Assembly (NCBI GenBank): GCA_947483545.1
Contig: CANKNP010000273.1
Location: 1-7,348, forward strand
From: Deltaproteobacteria bacterium
GTDB lineage: Bacteria > Myxococcota > UBA796 > SXON01
Reading direction: 5' to 3'
DNA length: 7,348 nucleotides
Shown: positions 1-5,876 of the stretch, in pieces
Position numbering within the stretch: position 1 is the first letter of the stretch
Layout of the letters: every line of letters starts with the position of its first letter
Notes under the pieces: generated by a model
Told to the model about the DNA's origin: nothing
Seen by the model: only the letters and a program-made list of their open reading frames with translations
The model's database searches: none
Program-made: the position numbers and the translations under genes

Positions 1-129
1 ACCCGAGCATTCGCTCCGCGCCGACGTTGAAGATCTGGATGACGCCCTTCGCGTCTGTCGCGATGCTGGAGAAGTTCGCGCTGTTGAAGATCGCGCTCTG
101 CAACGCGCCGGCTTTGAGCAGCGCTTCTT
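1..129. repeat. Direct repeat copy B (PAS-encoding), pairs with 427-555
   Basis: Positions 1-109 match 427-535 base for base, and the match continues to 129/555 with mismatches only at 110/536 and 124/550. The offset is 426 bp, exactly 142 codons, so the repeat preserves frame and represents a duplicated PAS unit. The copy may extend past the left edge of the window. Confidence 0.95.
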
Positions 130-628
130 CCGCTTGCTTGCGCGCGGTGTTGTCCGTCCCGATCAGCAGGTAGCCGATGATGGCGTTCTGGGCATCGCGC
201 AGCGCGGTCACAGACACGACCGCGGGGAACCGGCTTCCATCCTTTCGGATGTAGGTCAGCTCGTAGATGTCCTCGATGCCGCGGGAGGCCTTGAACACCA
301 GGGCCTCGAACCCTGGCGTGATCGCTGTGCCCAGCTCGGCGCTCAACGCGGTCGCGCGGGCGATGACCTCCTGCGGGTCGGAGATCTCGGCCGGCGTGAT
401 CTTGTTCATCACGTCCGCGGCGGCGTACCCGAGCATTCGCTCCGCGCCGACGTTGAAGATCTGGATGACGCCCTTCGCGTCTGTCGCGATGCTGGAGAAG
501 TTCGCGCTGTTGAAGATCGCGCTCTGCAACGCGCCAGCTTTGAGCAGCGTTTCTTGGCGTTGAACCTCGATTGCGCCGTCATTGACGGGTGGCCGAGCGA
601 GCGGAGGACTGGGGAGATTGTCTTTCAT
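1..628 (-). CDS. Tandem-PAS sensor protein, N-terminal part (probable sensor kinase), runs off left edge
   Basis: Reading leftwards from the ATG at 628, 209 residues are visible. A short N-terminal tail with no signal peptide or membrane segment (residues 1-27) is followed by one complete PAS unit (about 28-169) and the first 40 residues of a second. PAS hallmarks are visible: SSIATDAKGVIQIFN, then GAERMLGY, and a C-terminal YIRKDGSRFPAVVSVTALRD stretch leading into IIGYLLIGTDNTARKQAEEAL, a typical PAS-PAC linker. Residues 28-67 and 170-209 are identical, a 142-residue period. The start is well fixed: GGAG lies 6 nt upstream and an in-frame stop lies 24 nt upstream (653-655). PAS chains of this kind usually sit in front of histidine kinase or hybrid kinase modules and bind small ligands or cofactors in the cytoplasm. 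The output domain is outside the window, so a kinase role is inference; a diguanylate cyclase or other output is possible. Confidence 0.88.
   Translation of the reverse strand, partial: MKDNLPSPPLARPPVNDGAIEVQRQETLLKAGALQSAIFNSANFSSIATDAKGVIQIFNVGAERMLGYAAADVMNKITPAEISDPQEVIARATALSAELGTAITPGFEALVFKASRGIEDIYELTYIRKDGSRFPAVVSVTALRDAQNAIIGYLLIGTDNTARKQAEEALLKAGALQSAIFNSANFSSIATDAKGVIQIFNVGAERMLG
427..555. repeat. Direct repeat copy A (PAS-encoding), pairs with 1-129
   Basis: This is the 5'-most PAS copy of the sensor gene read on the minus strand. Similarity to copy B ends sharply at about 556, where the unique N-terminal tail of the protein begins (QRQE here versus the KQAEEA linker at the second copy). 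Silent third positions are conserved, pointing to a recent duplication or gene conversion. Confidence 0.95.
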
Positions 629-738
629 GACCGACTCCAGCGAAGCGCGGATTCAGTCACGGCGGGCCGCGGGCTGGAGGTGCGGGCAGCAGACACCTCG
701 GGGTCGCTGTAACGCCCGGCGGCGGCAAGGACGCCTTT

Positions 739-750
739 ATTCCACGGAAT
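739..750. promoter_or_regulatory. Possible operator dyad ATTCC-AC-GGAAT in divergent spacer
   Basis: A perfect 5-bp inverted repeat with a 2-bp spacer lies in the 240-bp region between the divergent PAS-sensor gene and the HTH-SspB gene. It is one of the few A+T-containing patches there and overlaps TTTATT (736-741), which could serve as a weak -10 element. No matching -35 is evident. A regulator site is only a guess; the nearby HTH protein is one candidate binder. Confidence 0.2.
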
Positions 751-868
751 CTGCGGCCGCCCGACCGACCCCCCGCGCCCGCCGACGAGTGGCTCCCGCT
801 CGACAGGCCAAATCCTCCCGGGTCGCCGTGATAGCCGCCGCCTGCCGGCTCGCCCGGCGTGGAGCTCG

Positions 869-1507
869 ATGTCCCGCCCCTCCGATCCCCTGCTTGGCTT
901 TCTTCGTGATGTGGTGCGACGCAAGGCGCTCACATCCCAAGTGTTGGCCGAAAAAACCGGCATTGACCGCTCGATCCTCAAGCGCCGGCTGGCGGGCACC
1001 GAGGCGATGACGGTGGACGATCTCGTGTTGCTCTCCGACGCGCTGGCGTTGGGCCCGGACGAGCTGAAGCTCACAGCGAGCGGCCCGATGGCGCCCACGG
1101 TCGTCCACGGGGGCGAGGAGGTGGACGCCCCCGAGCCCGCGGACCCGATGGGGAACCTGCCGAAGCAGGTGGTCGGGCTGGGCTTTGCGCTTGGCATTGA
1201 CGTGCTGTTGATGTTCGACGCGAAGCAACTGGCCGGGTCTGGCGTGCCGAATTCGGTGCTGGACCGGTTCAAGGATCTGCTCCCGATCCGGCTCGACGCC
1301 CGCTTTCACCGGCACAACAAGCCCGTGTTCGGACCGGACGAGTTTCAGTGTGTGCTGTCGTTCGACAAGCTCTACACCTGCGCGTTCCCCTGGACCGCGT
1401 TCCGCCAGGTTCACTTCATGCTGCCTGTCGAGGAGCCGGCCCCCCCGCCCCCGCCCCCCGCGCCGCCCAAGGTGGCGGGCAAGCCCTTCTTGCGCGTCAT
1501 CAAGTGA
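869..1507 (+). CDS. Helix-turn-helix protein fused to SspB-like ClpXP adaptor domain
   Basis: This 212-residue protein has three parts. Residues about 20-66 look like a Cro/C1-type HTH: TSQVLAEKTGI, then DRSILKRRLAG as recognition helix, then TVDDLVLLSDALALGPDEL. Residues about 105-185 resemble SspB, especially the alphaproteobacterial form: GVPNSVLDRF, LPIRLDARF, FQCVLSFDKL, then FPWTAF, following the family order of GV-P-L, an I-L-F strand, F-V-LSF and PF-A. The end is a proline-rich flexible linker (190-201) and the tail GKPFLRVIK. E. coli SspB has the same plan, ending in RPALRVVK, the peptide that docks on the ClpX N-domain. SspB delivers ssrA-tagged and other substrates to ClpXP in the cytoplasm. 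Known SspB proteins lack an HTH, so substrate and DNA target are unknown. The ATG has GGAG 4 nt upstream. The stop overlaps the next gene start (TGATG). The SspB assignment rests on motif pattern read by eye. Confidence 0.75.
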   Translation: MSRPSDPLLGFLRDVVRRKALTSQVLAEKTGIDRSILKRRLAGTEAMTVDDLVLLSDALALGPDELKLTASGPMAPTVVHGGEEVDAPEPADPMGNLPKQVVGLGFALGIDVLLMFDAKQLAGSGVPNSVLDRFKDLLPIRLDARFHRHNKPVFGPDEFQCVLSFDKLYTCAFPWTAFRQVHFMLPVEEPAPPPPPPAPPKVAGKPFLRVIK

Positions 1508-2862
1508 TGCTTCTGCTCCTGCTGGCGTGTACCCGCGCCACGCCGGCGCCCTCCCCGGCGGCCGGGCCCCCTGCGGCCGGGCCCGCCGCACGCCCGCCAC
1601 GCCCCGCGCGGGGGAAGGAGACCGTGCTCGTCGCCGCCCCCCTCCCCGCCCCCCCCTTTGATGGCCCCTTCGCGCTCGGCATCAACGAGGCGGTTTCCAT
1701 CCCGGGGCGGCTCCTCCGGGGGATGACCTGGGAGCAACAGGCTTCTGAGCTGGCCGCGGACGCCTCGCTGACCGCCTCGCTGGGGGTCACGCTCGTACGG
1801 GGTCACACCGGCGCCTATCCGAACATCAGCCAGTTTGATCTTGCGCGATCCCCGGACCTTCTTCGACAGGCCGACGAGTGGGTGAAGGCGGTTCAGGGCG
1901 CCGGGCTCGAGCCCGTGGGGATGGTCAGCCCCTGGCCGGGGAACGATACGGCGAGCGTGACGGAACACTACGTGCCGAGCGATATGCAGGCGTATGAAGC
2001 CTACGTTTCCAGAATTGTCGAGCGGTACGACGCCGACGGGGTGGAGGACATGCCCGGGCTCGCCGGCGCGGTGCGCTACTGGGAGGTGGACAACGAGCCC
2101 GACCTGAAGAACTCTACGCCTGCAAAGAGCGCAAAGCGGGAGTACGACCCGACGCTGTTCTGCACCCCGGTGGAGTATGCGCAGGTGTTCTTGGCCTCTG
2201 CGCGGGCGATCAAGGCGGCGAACCCGACCGCGCGGGTGTTGAACGGGGGCCTCTACCGCCCGCATTCGGCCCAGGGTTCCAGCTATTTCCAGGCGTTCAC
2301 CGCGCAGGCGGGCGTCCTGGACGCGATCGACATCGTCTCGGTCCACACGTACCACGACGATCTGGACGGCGAGCGGCTGGCCATCGGCATCCGGAACGAG
2401 CGCAGCTTTGCGCCTCAAAAGCCGGTTTGGGTCACCGAGACGAGCCTTGGCACCACCGAGCAGATCGACGAGGAGGACCAGGCCCGGATGGTGCTGACCT
2501 TCGTGGTGCGATCGGCGCTGGAGGGGGCCGACAAGCTGTTCTGGCACACCCTGGGCGACCCGCCCGAGACCGACGCCACCCGGAAGATGCCGATGTTTGG
2601 GCACTCGCTGTTCCGGTCCAGCGCCTCCGGGCAACGGACGGTCAAGCCGATGGGCGAGGTGTATCGGAACCTCGCGGGGATCTTGAAGAGCCACGATCTG
2701 ACGGGGTGTACGCCGGATGGGCCCGGTGCGGTGCGGCTCAAGGACGGCAGCGTGCTGTTGTACGAGGGCGCCCGCGCGGTCCCCGTCGAGGGCATCAACC
2801 TCCGGACCGGCGCCGCTCTCCCCGTCGGCGCCGACGCGGCCGCTCCCGCCTGGCTGCGTTGA
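1507..2862 (+). CDS. Secreted lipoprotein glycoside hydrolase, clan GH-A (GH39/PslG-like)
   Basis: From the ATG at 1507 the protein has 451 residues. It opens with a very short hydrophobic stretch and LLAC (Cys8), consistent with a lipoprotein signal, followed by a Pro/Ala-rich linker (about 12-50). A TIM-barrel-like domain follows: FALGIN at 55-60 (strand 1), LVRGHTG (96-102), and YWEVDNEPD (191-199) with Glu197 as probable acid/base. VSVHTYH (277-283) fits strand 6, VWVTETSLG (307-315) carries Glu311 as probable nucleophile, and LFWHTLGD (344-351) fits strand 8. This arrangement is that of retaining clan GH-A enzymes; GH39-like members include xylosidases and PslG, which trims exopolysaccharide. 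The substrate cannot be read from the sequence. An EPS gene pair lies about 1.6 kb downstream on the other strand, so a role in polymer processing is plausible. The start overlaps the upstream stop, implying translational coupling; GTG at 1504 is an alternative start. Confidence 0.8.
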   Translation: MLLLLLACTRATPAPSPAAGPPAAGPAARPPRPARGKETVLVAAPLPAPPFDGPFALGINEAVSIPGRLLRGMTWEQQASELAADASLTASLGVTLVRGHTGAYPNISQFDLARSPDLLRQADEWVKAVQGAGLEPVGMVSPWPGNDTASVTEHYVPSDMQAYEAYVSRIVERYDADGVEDMPGLAGAVRYWEVDNEPDLKNSTPAKSAKREYDPTLFCTPVEYAQVFLASARAIKAANPTARVLNGGLYRPHSAQGSSYFQAFTAQAGVLDAIDIVSVHTYHDDLDGERLAIGIRNERSFAPQKPVWVTETSLGTTEQIDEEDQARMVLTFVVRSALEGADKLFWHTLGDPPETDATRKMPMFGHSLFRSSASGQRTVKPMGEVYRNLAGILKSHDLTGCTPDGPGAVRLKDGSVLLYEGARAVPVEGINLRTGAALPVGADAAAPAWLR

Positions 2863-2895
2863 GGCTCTGGCCTCCCGCGCTCGCCCACGGCGCGA

Positions 2896-2901
2896 TACCC
2901 T
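2896..2901 (+). promoter_or_regulatory. Possible -10 element for a leaderless transcript
   Basis: TACCCT within GATACCCT sits 7 nt before the ATG at 2909, the distance expected between a -10 box and the transcription start. No Shine-Dalgarno sequence is present in the 20 nt before the ATG. The simplest reading is transcription starting at or next to the start codon. No good -35 is seen at 16-18 nt spacing, so confidence is low. Confidence 0.3.
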
Positions 2902-2916
2902 GCGCGCTATGCGCAG
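2900..2916. repeat. Inverted repeat enclosing the start codon at 2909
   Basis: CTGCGC (2900-2905) and GCGCAG (2911-2916) are perfect 6-bp complementary arms around a 5-nt spacer. The first two bases of the ATG fall in the spacer. It could be an operator dyad or, in RNA, a small hairpin at the start codon. Chance occurrence in GC-rich DNA is possible. Confidence 0.3.
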
Positions 2917-3307
2917 CCCCACGCTCCTAGCGCCCCTCCTGGCCGCGGCCCTCACGATCGGCGTGCTGCCCGGGTGTGCGGCCCGGGCCGGCTACTATGT
3001 GGTCAGCGCCGAGCGCGAGTACCTGTCCGCGATGAACGAAGGGGCCGAGGAACGTGCGCCTTACGAGGCGACCATGGCGGGCGCATACCTTCAGAAAGCG
3101 AAGGAGGAGATTGGATATTCTGACTACGGGGTCGCGGAGAAGTTGGCCAAGCGCTCGATGGAGATGTCGGAGAAGGCGCTGACCCGGTCGGAAGACCTCT
3201 CGCCGACGCAGAACCCGGACAAATTCGTGCCTGAGGTGCGGGTCAAGGAGCCAGAGAAGCCCAAGGAGCCCGAGCCGGATCTCGATCTCGACCTGGACGA
3301 CCCTTGA
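2909..3307 (+). CDS. DUF4398-like outer-membrane lipoprotein
   Basis: This 132-residue protein starts with a signal peptide (MRSPTLLAPL to GVLPGC) whose lipobox places the lipidated cysteine at 23. The body is helical and matches the style of DUF4398 proteins: YLSAMNEGAEERAPYEATMA, AYLQKAKEEIGYSDYGVAEK, then LAKRSMEMSEKAL. The C-terminal 25 residues are a Lys/Glu/Pro stretch ending in an acidic DLDLDLDDP tail. DUF4398 proteins are periplasm-facing lipoproteins of unknown function, often encoded beside OmpA-family proteins, as here. The chosen ATG puts the signal peptide at the N-terminus; the frame stays open further upstream, but that part lies inside the glycosidase gene in another frame and reads as non-coding. 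Its stop shares a base with the next gene's ATG, so the two are probably co-translated. The acidic tail might bind cations or a basic partner; this is inference. Confidence 0.8.
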   Translation: MRSPTLLAPLLAAALTIGVLPGCAARAGYYVVSAEREYLSAMNEGAEERAPYEATMAGAYLQKAKEEIGYSDYGVAEKLAKRSMEMSEKALTRSEDLSPTQNPDKFVPEVRVKEPEKPKEPEPDLDLDLDDP

Positions 3308-4395
3308 TGCGCGCCTGGGTGGCCGTTCTGGCCCTTGCCACTTGGAACGTGATGGGTTGCGCGAGCCAGGCGACGCTCGCGCAACAGTACGTGGACCTGG
3401 AGCGTGACATCCAGACGGTCCACACGCTGTCGAATTGCGCGCCCCGCGACCTGGCCCTGGCCGATGCCAACTACGAGTTCGCCCGCGTCGAGTTCGACCA
3501 GGGCAACACCCGCCGCGCGTCCGAGCACATCGCCGTGGCGCGAAAGCATGTGGTGATCGTTCAGCAGTGCCCACCTCTGAAGCAGGCGCCGGTGCCCAAG
3601 GCTGTGCCGAAGAACGGCGATGGCGATGGGGACGGCGTGGTGGACGCGGACGACGGCTGCCCGCGCGACCCCGAAGATCTCGACGGCTACCGGGACATCG
3701 ACGGTTGCCCCGAGATCGACAACGATGGCGATGGCGTTCTCGACAGCAGCGACAAGTGCCCGAACGAGGCGGAGGATCGCGACGGGTTCAACGACACCGA
3801 TGGGTGCCCGGAGCTCGACAACGACAGCGACGGGCTCGCGGACGGCCAGGACGCTTGCCCGCGGGAGGCGGGGCCCATGGCGTCGAAGGGCTGCCCGACG
3901 CGGGATGGCGACAGTGACGGCGTGAACGACGACGTGGACAAGTGCCCAACCGTCCCAGAGACACGCAACGAATACCTCGACGATGATGGCTGTCCGGACG
4001 AGAAGCCCCAGCTCATCGAGGTGACCGCGACGCAGATCGTCATCAAGCAGCGAATCAACTTCGCCACCGGAAAGTCGACGATCCTCGCGGACAGTTACCC
4101 GGTGTTGAACGACGTCGTGCTGGTGATGAAGGACTACCCGAACATCCACGTGGAGATCGGCGGCCACACCGACAACGTCGGCGATGACGCGCTCAACCAG
4201 CGGCTGTCCAAGGGCCGGGCGGACGCGGTCTTCGAGTACCTGCTTGCGCATGGCGTGCGGGCCGACCGGATGCTCACCATGGGCTACGGCGAGACACGTC
4301 CGATCGACACGAACATGACCGACTCCGGGAAACTGGCGAATCGACGGGTCGAGTTCAACATTGTGGACGACGGGTTGAACCAGCCGCAGCGCTGA
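3307..4395 (+). CDS. TSP3-repeat OmpA-family peptidoglycan-binding lipoprotein
   Basis: The protein has 362 residues in four sections. A lipoprotein signal ends in VMGC (Cys18). A helical segment (about 25-85) with LALADANYEFARVEFDQGN and RRASEHIAVARKHV resembles the DUF4398-like repeat of the preceding protein. Residues about 104-232 hold four thrombospondin type 3 calcium-binding repeats of the form DxDxDGxxDxxDxCP with paired cysteines. The C-terminal OmpA-like domain (about 236-353) contains NFATGKSTI, GGHTDNVGDD, LNQRLSKGRADAVFEYL, GYGETRP and ANRRVEF. Asp289 and Arg304 are at the positions that contact diaminopimelate in OmpA-type domains. The protein probably sits in the outer membrane by its lipid and grips peptidoglycan, with the TSP3 section as a calcium-stiffened spacer. 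The ATG at 3307 overlaps the preceding stop (TGATG); a TTG directly before it is a less likely start. Confidence 0.92.
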   Translation: MRAWVAVLALATWNVMGCASQATLAQQYVDLERDIQTVHTLSNCAPRDLALADANYEFARVEFDQGNTRRASEHIAVARKHVVIVQQCPPLKQAPVPKAVPKNGDGDGDGVVDADDGCPRDPEDLDGYRDIDGCPEIDNDGDGVLDSSDKCPNEAEDRDGFNDTDGCPELDNDSDGLADGQDACPREAGPMASKGCPTRDGDSDGVNDDVDKCPTVPETRNEYLDDDGCPDEKPQLIEVTATQIVIKQRINFATGKSTILADSYPVLNDVVLVMKDYPNIHVEIGGHTDNVGDDALNQRLSKGRADAVFEYLLAHGVRADRMLTMGYGETRPIDTNMTDSGKLANRRVEFNIVDDGLNQPQR

Positions 4396-4400
4396 GCGGC

Positions 4401-4429
4401 GGGCCAGCCCGGCTGGCCTCGGCTGGCCC
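4401..4429. terminator. Hairpin between convergent genes, probable bidirectional terminator
   Basis: GGGCCAGCC (4401-4409) is perfectly complementary to GGCTGGCCC (4421-4429), giving a 9-bp stem with an 11-nt loop. The loop itself contains GGCTGGCC (4411-4418), a competing 3' arm. It fills the 38-bp gap between the stops of the OmpA gene (4395) and the sugar transferase gene (4434). No clear U-tract follows on either strand, which is common in high-GC genomes, so intrinsic termination is not certain. Confidence 0.5.
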
Positions 4430-4433
4430 CCCT

Positions 4434-5876
4434 CTAAGACCCCGACCGCAACACTGCCGTTTGGATGGTCTTCAGCACGATGAGCACATACAACGCCGGG
4501 CTCATCTCCTGGATCGCGTACAGCTCATAGCAGAGCTTCTCCGCTGCGTCTTCTTCATTCGCCCCGTAGCCGTAGCGCACCTGGGCCCAGCCGGTCACCC
4601 CTGGCTTGACCGAGAAACGCAGCGCGTAGAATGGGATCTTCTCCTTGAGCAACCCCACGAAGTACGCGCGCTCTGGCCGCGGACCCACGATCGACATGTC
4701 CCCCCGCAGCACGTTGTAGAACTGCGGCATCTCGTCGATCCGCGTACGGCGTAGGAATCGTCCGACCTTCGTGACGCGGTTGTCATGTGGCCCTTGTGAC
4801 CACTTGGGCCCGTGTTTTTCAGCGTCCAGGCGCATCGTCCGCAGCTTGATGATCTCGAACGGCCGCTCGTTTCGGCCCAGGCGCTCTTGAAAAAACAACG
4901 GAGACCCACGCGACTCCAAGCGGATCGCCATCATCGCGAGCAGCACCACCGGGAGCGTGAGGAGCGCGCCGATCACGGCGATCGTGATGTCCACCAGCCG
5001 CTGAACCGCTGCGCCGAATTGGCTCCCCCCTGAGAAGACCGGCCCGAAAATGAGCCACGAATCCGTCAAGTGCAGGATCGGCACTTTCCCGGTCAACCGC
5101 TTGTACACCGTGGCCATCTCCTCGATCTGCACGCCGGCGGACTTGCACTCCAGGAGCTGCTTGGTCACCTCGCTGCCCATGCTCCCGCGCAGCGCGACGA
5201 TGACCAGCTCGATGCGATGCTCCGCGACGAGGGCCTTCAAGGCGCTCACGCTCCCGACCACGGCGACGTCCATGGCAGGGTCGGTGATGCTGTCGTCGTC
5301 GAGATGATCGCCGTGCCGCCGGTACCCGGCCCGGGGGTGGTCGAGCAGGCCCACCAGATCGTAGACCCCGTTGGTGCGGCTGTGGCTCCGGATCACCGTT
5401 GCGAGCAGGTGAGCGGCCTGCCCCGCGCCCACCACCAGGGTCCGCAACCGGAACGCAGGCCGGGGGCTGAACGCACAGAGGGCGGGCCGCCAGAGGGAGA
5501 GCAGGATCGCGAGGCACAGCGCCGTCAGGAGCGCGATGTCGCGGCCCCACCAGCCGTGGGGGAAGACCGCGTATGCGACCAGCTGAACGGGGATGGCGAG
5601 CGCGACGGCGACCCAGAGGCGCGGGATGTGGTAGCGCTCCCGAAAGTCAAGGTTCGGGTTGTAGGCGTCCGCGAGGTAGAGCATCAGGAGGTTGGAGCTG
5701 AAGAAGAAGAGCGATGCGCCGGTGTACTTCTGGACGATGCTCAGCCCGTCCTGGCCGGGCGCGCCGAACCCATGGATGAAGGCATGGCCGAGATGGATGG
5801 CGACCAGCGCGAGGATGACGTCGCCCACCACATAGTGAAGCTGTCGGCGCTGGTAGGGGATGCCGAAGAACTTCAT
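4434..5876 (-). CDS. Exopolysaccharide polyprenyl-phosphate glycosylphosphotransferase
   Basis: This 480-residue membrane protein should transfer a sugar-1-phosphate from a nucleotide sugar to undecaprenyl phosphate, the first step of repeat-unit assembly on the cytoplasmic face. Hydrophobic segments cover about 14-35, 52-70, 87-105 and 112-128. A CoA-binding/Rossmann-like domain follows, with LRTLVVGAGQAAHLL (144-158) and VIVALRGS. A further hydrophobic segment (about 296-318) precedes the catalytic Bac_transf domain: GSPLFFQERLGRNERPFEI, IKLRTM, the Asp381-Glu382 dyad in DEMPQFYNVLRGDMSIVGPR, and KPGVTGWAQVRYGYG. The ending with AEKLCYELYAIQEMSP resembles the EpsB/PEP-CTERM-associated subfamily. 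Length and domain order are normal for the family. The ATG overlaps the upstream glycosyltransferase stop by 4 nt (ATGA), fixing this start and implying coupled translation. The sugar specificity cannot be read. Confidence 0.93.
   Translation of the reverse strand: MKFFGIPYQRRQLHYVVGDVILALVAIHLGHAFIHGFGAPGQDGLSIVQKYTGASLFFFSSNLLMLYLADAYNPNLDFRERYHIPRLWVAVALAIPVQLVAYAVFPHGWWGRDIALLTALCLAILLSLWRPALCAFSPRPAFRLRTLVVGAGQAAHLLATVIRSHSRTNGVYDLVGLLDHPRAGYRRHGDHLDDDSITDPAMDVAVVGSVSALKALVAEHRIELVIVALRGSMGSEVTKQLLECKSAGVQIEEMATVYKRLTGKVPILHLTDSWLIFGPVFSGGSQFGAAVQRLVDITIAVIGALLTLPVVLLAMMAIRLESRGSPLFFQERLGRNERPFEIIKLRTMRLDAEKHGPKWSQGPHDNRVTKVGRFLRRTRIDEMPQFYNVLRGDMSIVGPRPERAYFVGLLKEKIPFYALRFSVKPGVTGWAQVRYGYGANEEDAAEKLCYELYAIQEMSPALYVLIVLKTIQTAVLRSGS

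Noticed and set aside
677..699. GAGGTG / CACCTC inverted repeat with an 11-nt loop
   Set aside because: A 6-bp stem with a long loop in GC-rich DNA has little weight and no further support.
134..712. Plus-strand open frame opposite the PAS protein
   Set aside because: It is the complement of a clear PAS-coding repeat; the predicted protein has no family-like pattern.
582..1010. Plus-strand open frame across the divergent spacer
   Set aside because: It is Arg/Ala-rich and overlaps the HTH-SspB gene in another frame; no ribosome site or motif supports it.
2861..2874. GAGGC-TCTG-GCCTC hairpin just after the glycosidase stop
   Set aside because: Only 5 bp of stem with no U-tract; too weak to call a terminator, and such short stems are common by chance at this GC content.
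1411..2955. Long open frame (514 codons) on the minus strand opposite the glycosidase
   Set aside because: It lies antisense to a well-supported gene with catalytic motifs and its translation is Arg/Gly/His-rich without any recognisable domain, as expected for a high-GC shadow frame.
3604..4002. Repetitive GAT/GAC-rich DNA as a possible microsatellite
   Set aside because: The repetition is explained by the TSP3 calcium-binding repeats of the encoded protein; unit lengths and codons vary, so it is not a simple tandem array.
3124..4251. Minus-strand open frame (375 codons) opposite the OmpA-family gene
   Set aside because: It is antisense to TSP3 and OmpA motifs; its Val/His/Arg-rich translation mirrors the Asp-rich repeat codons.
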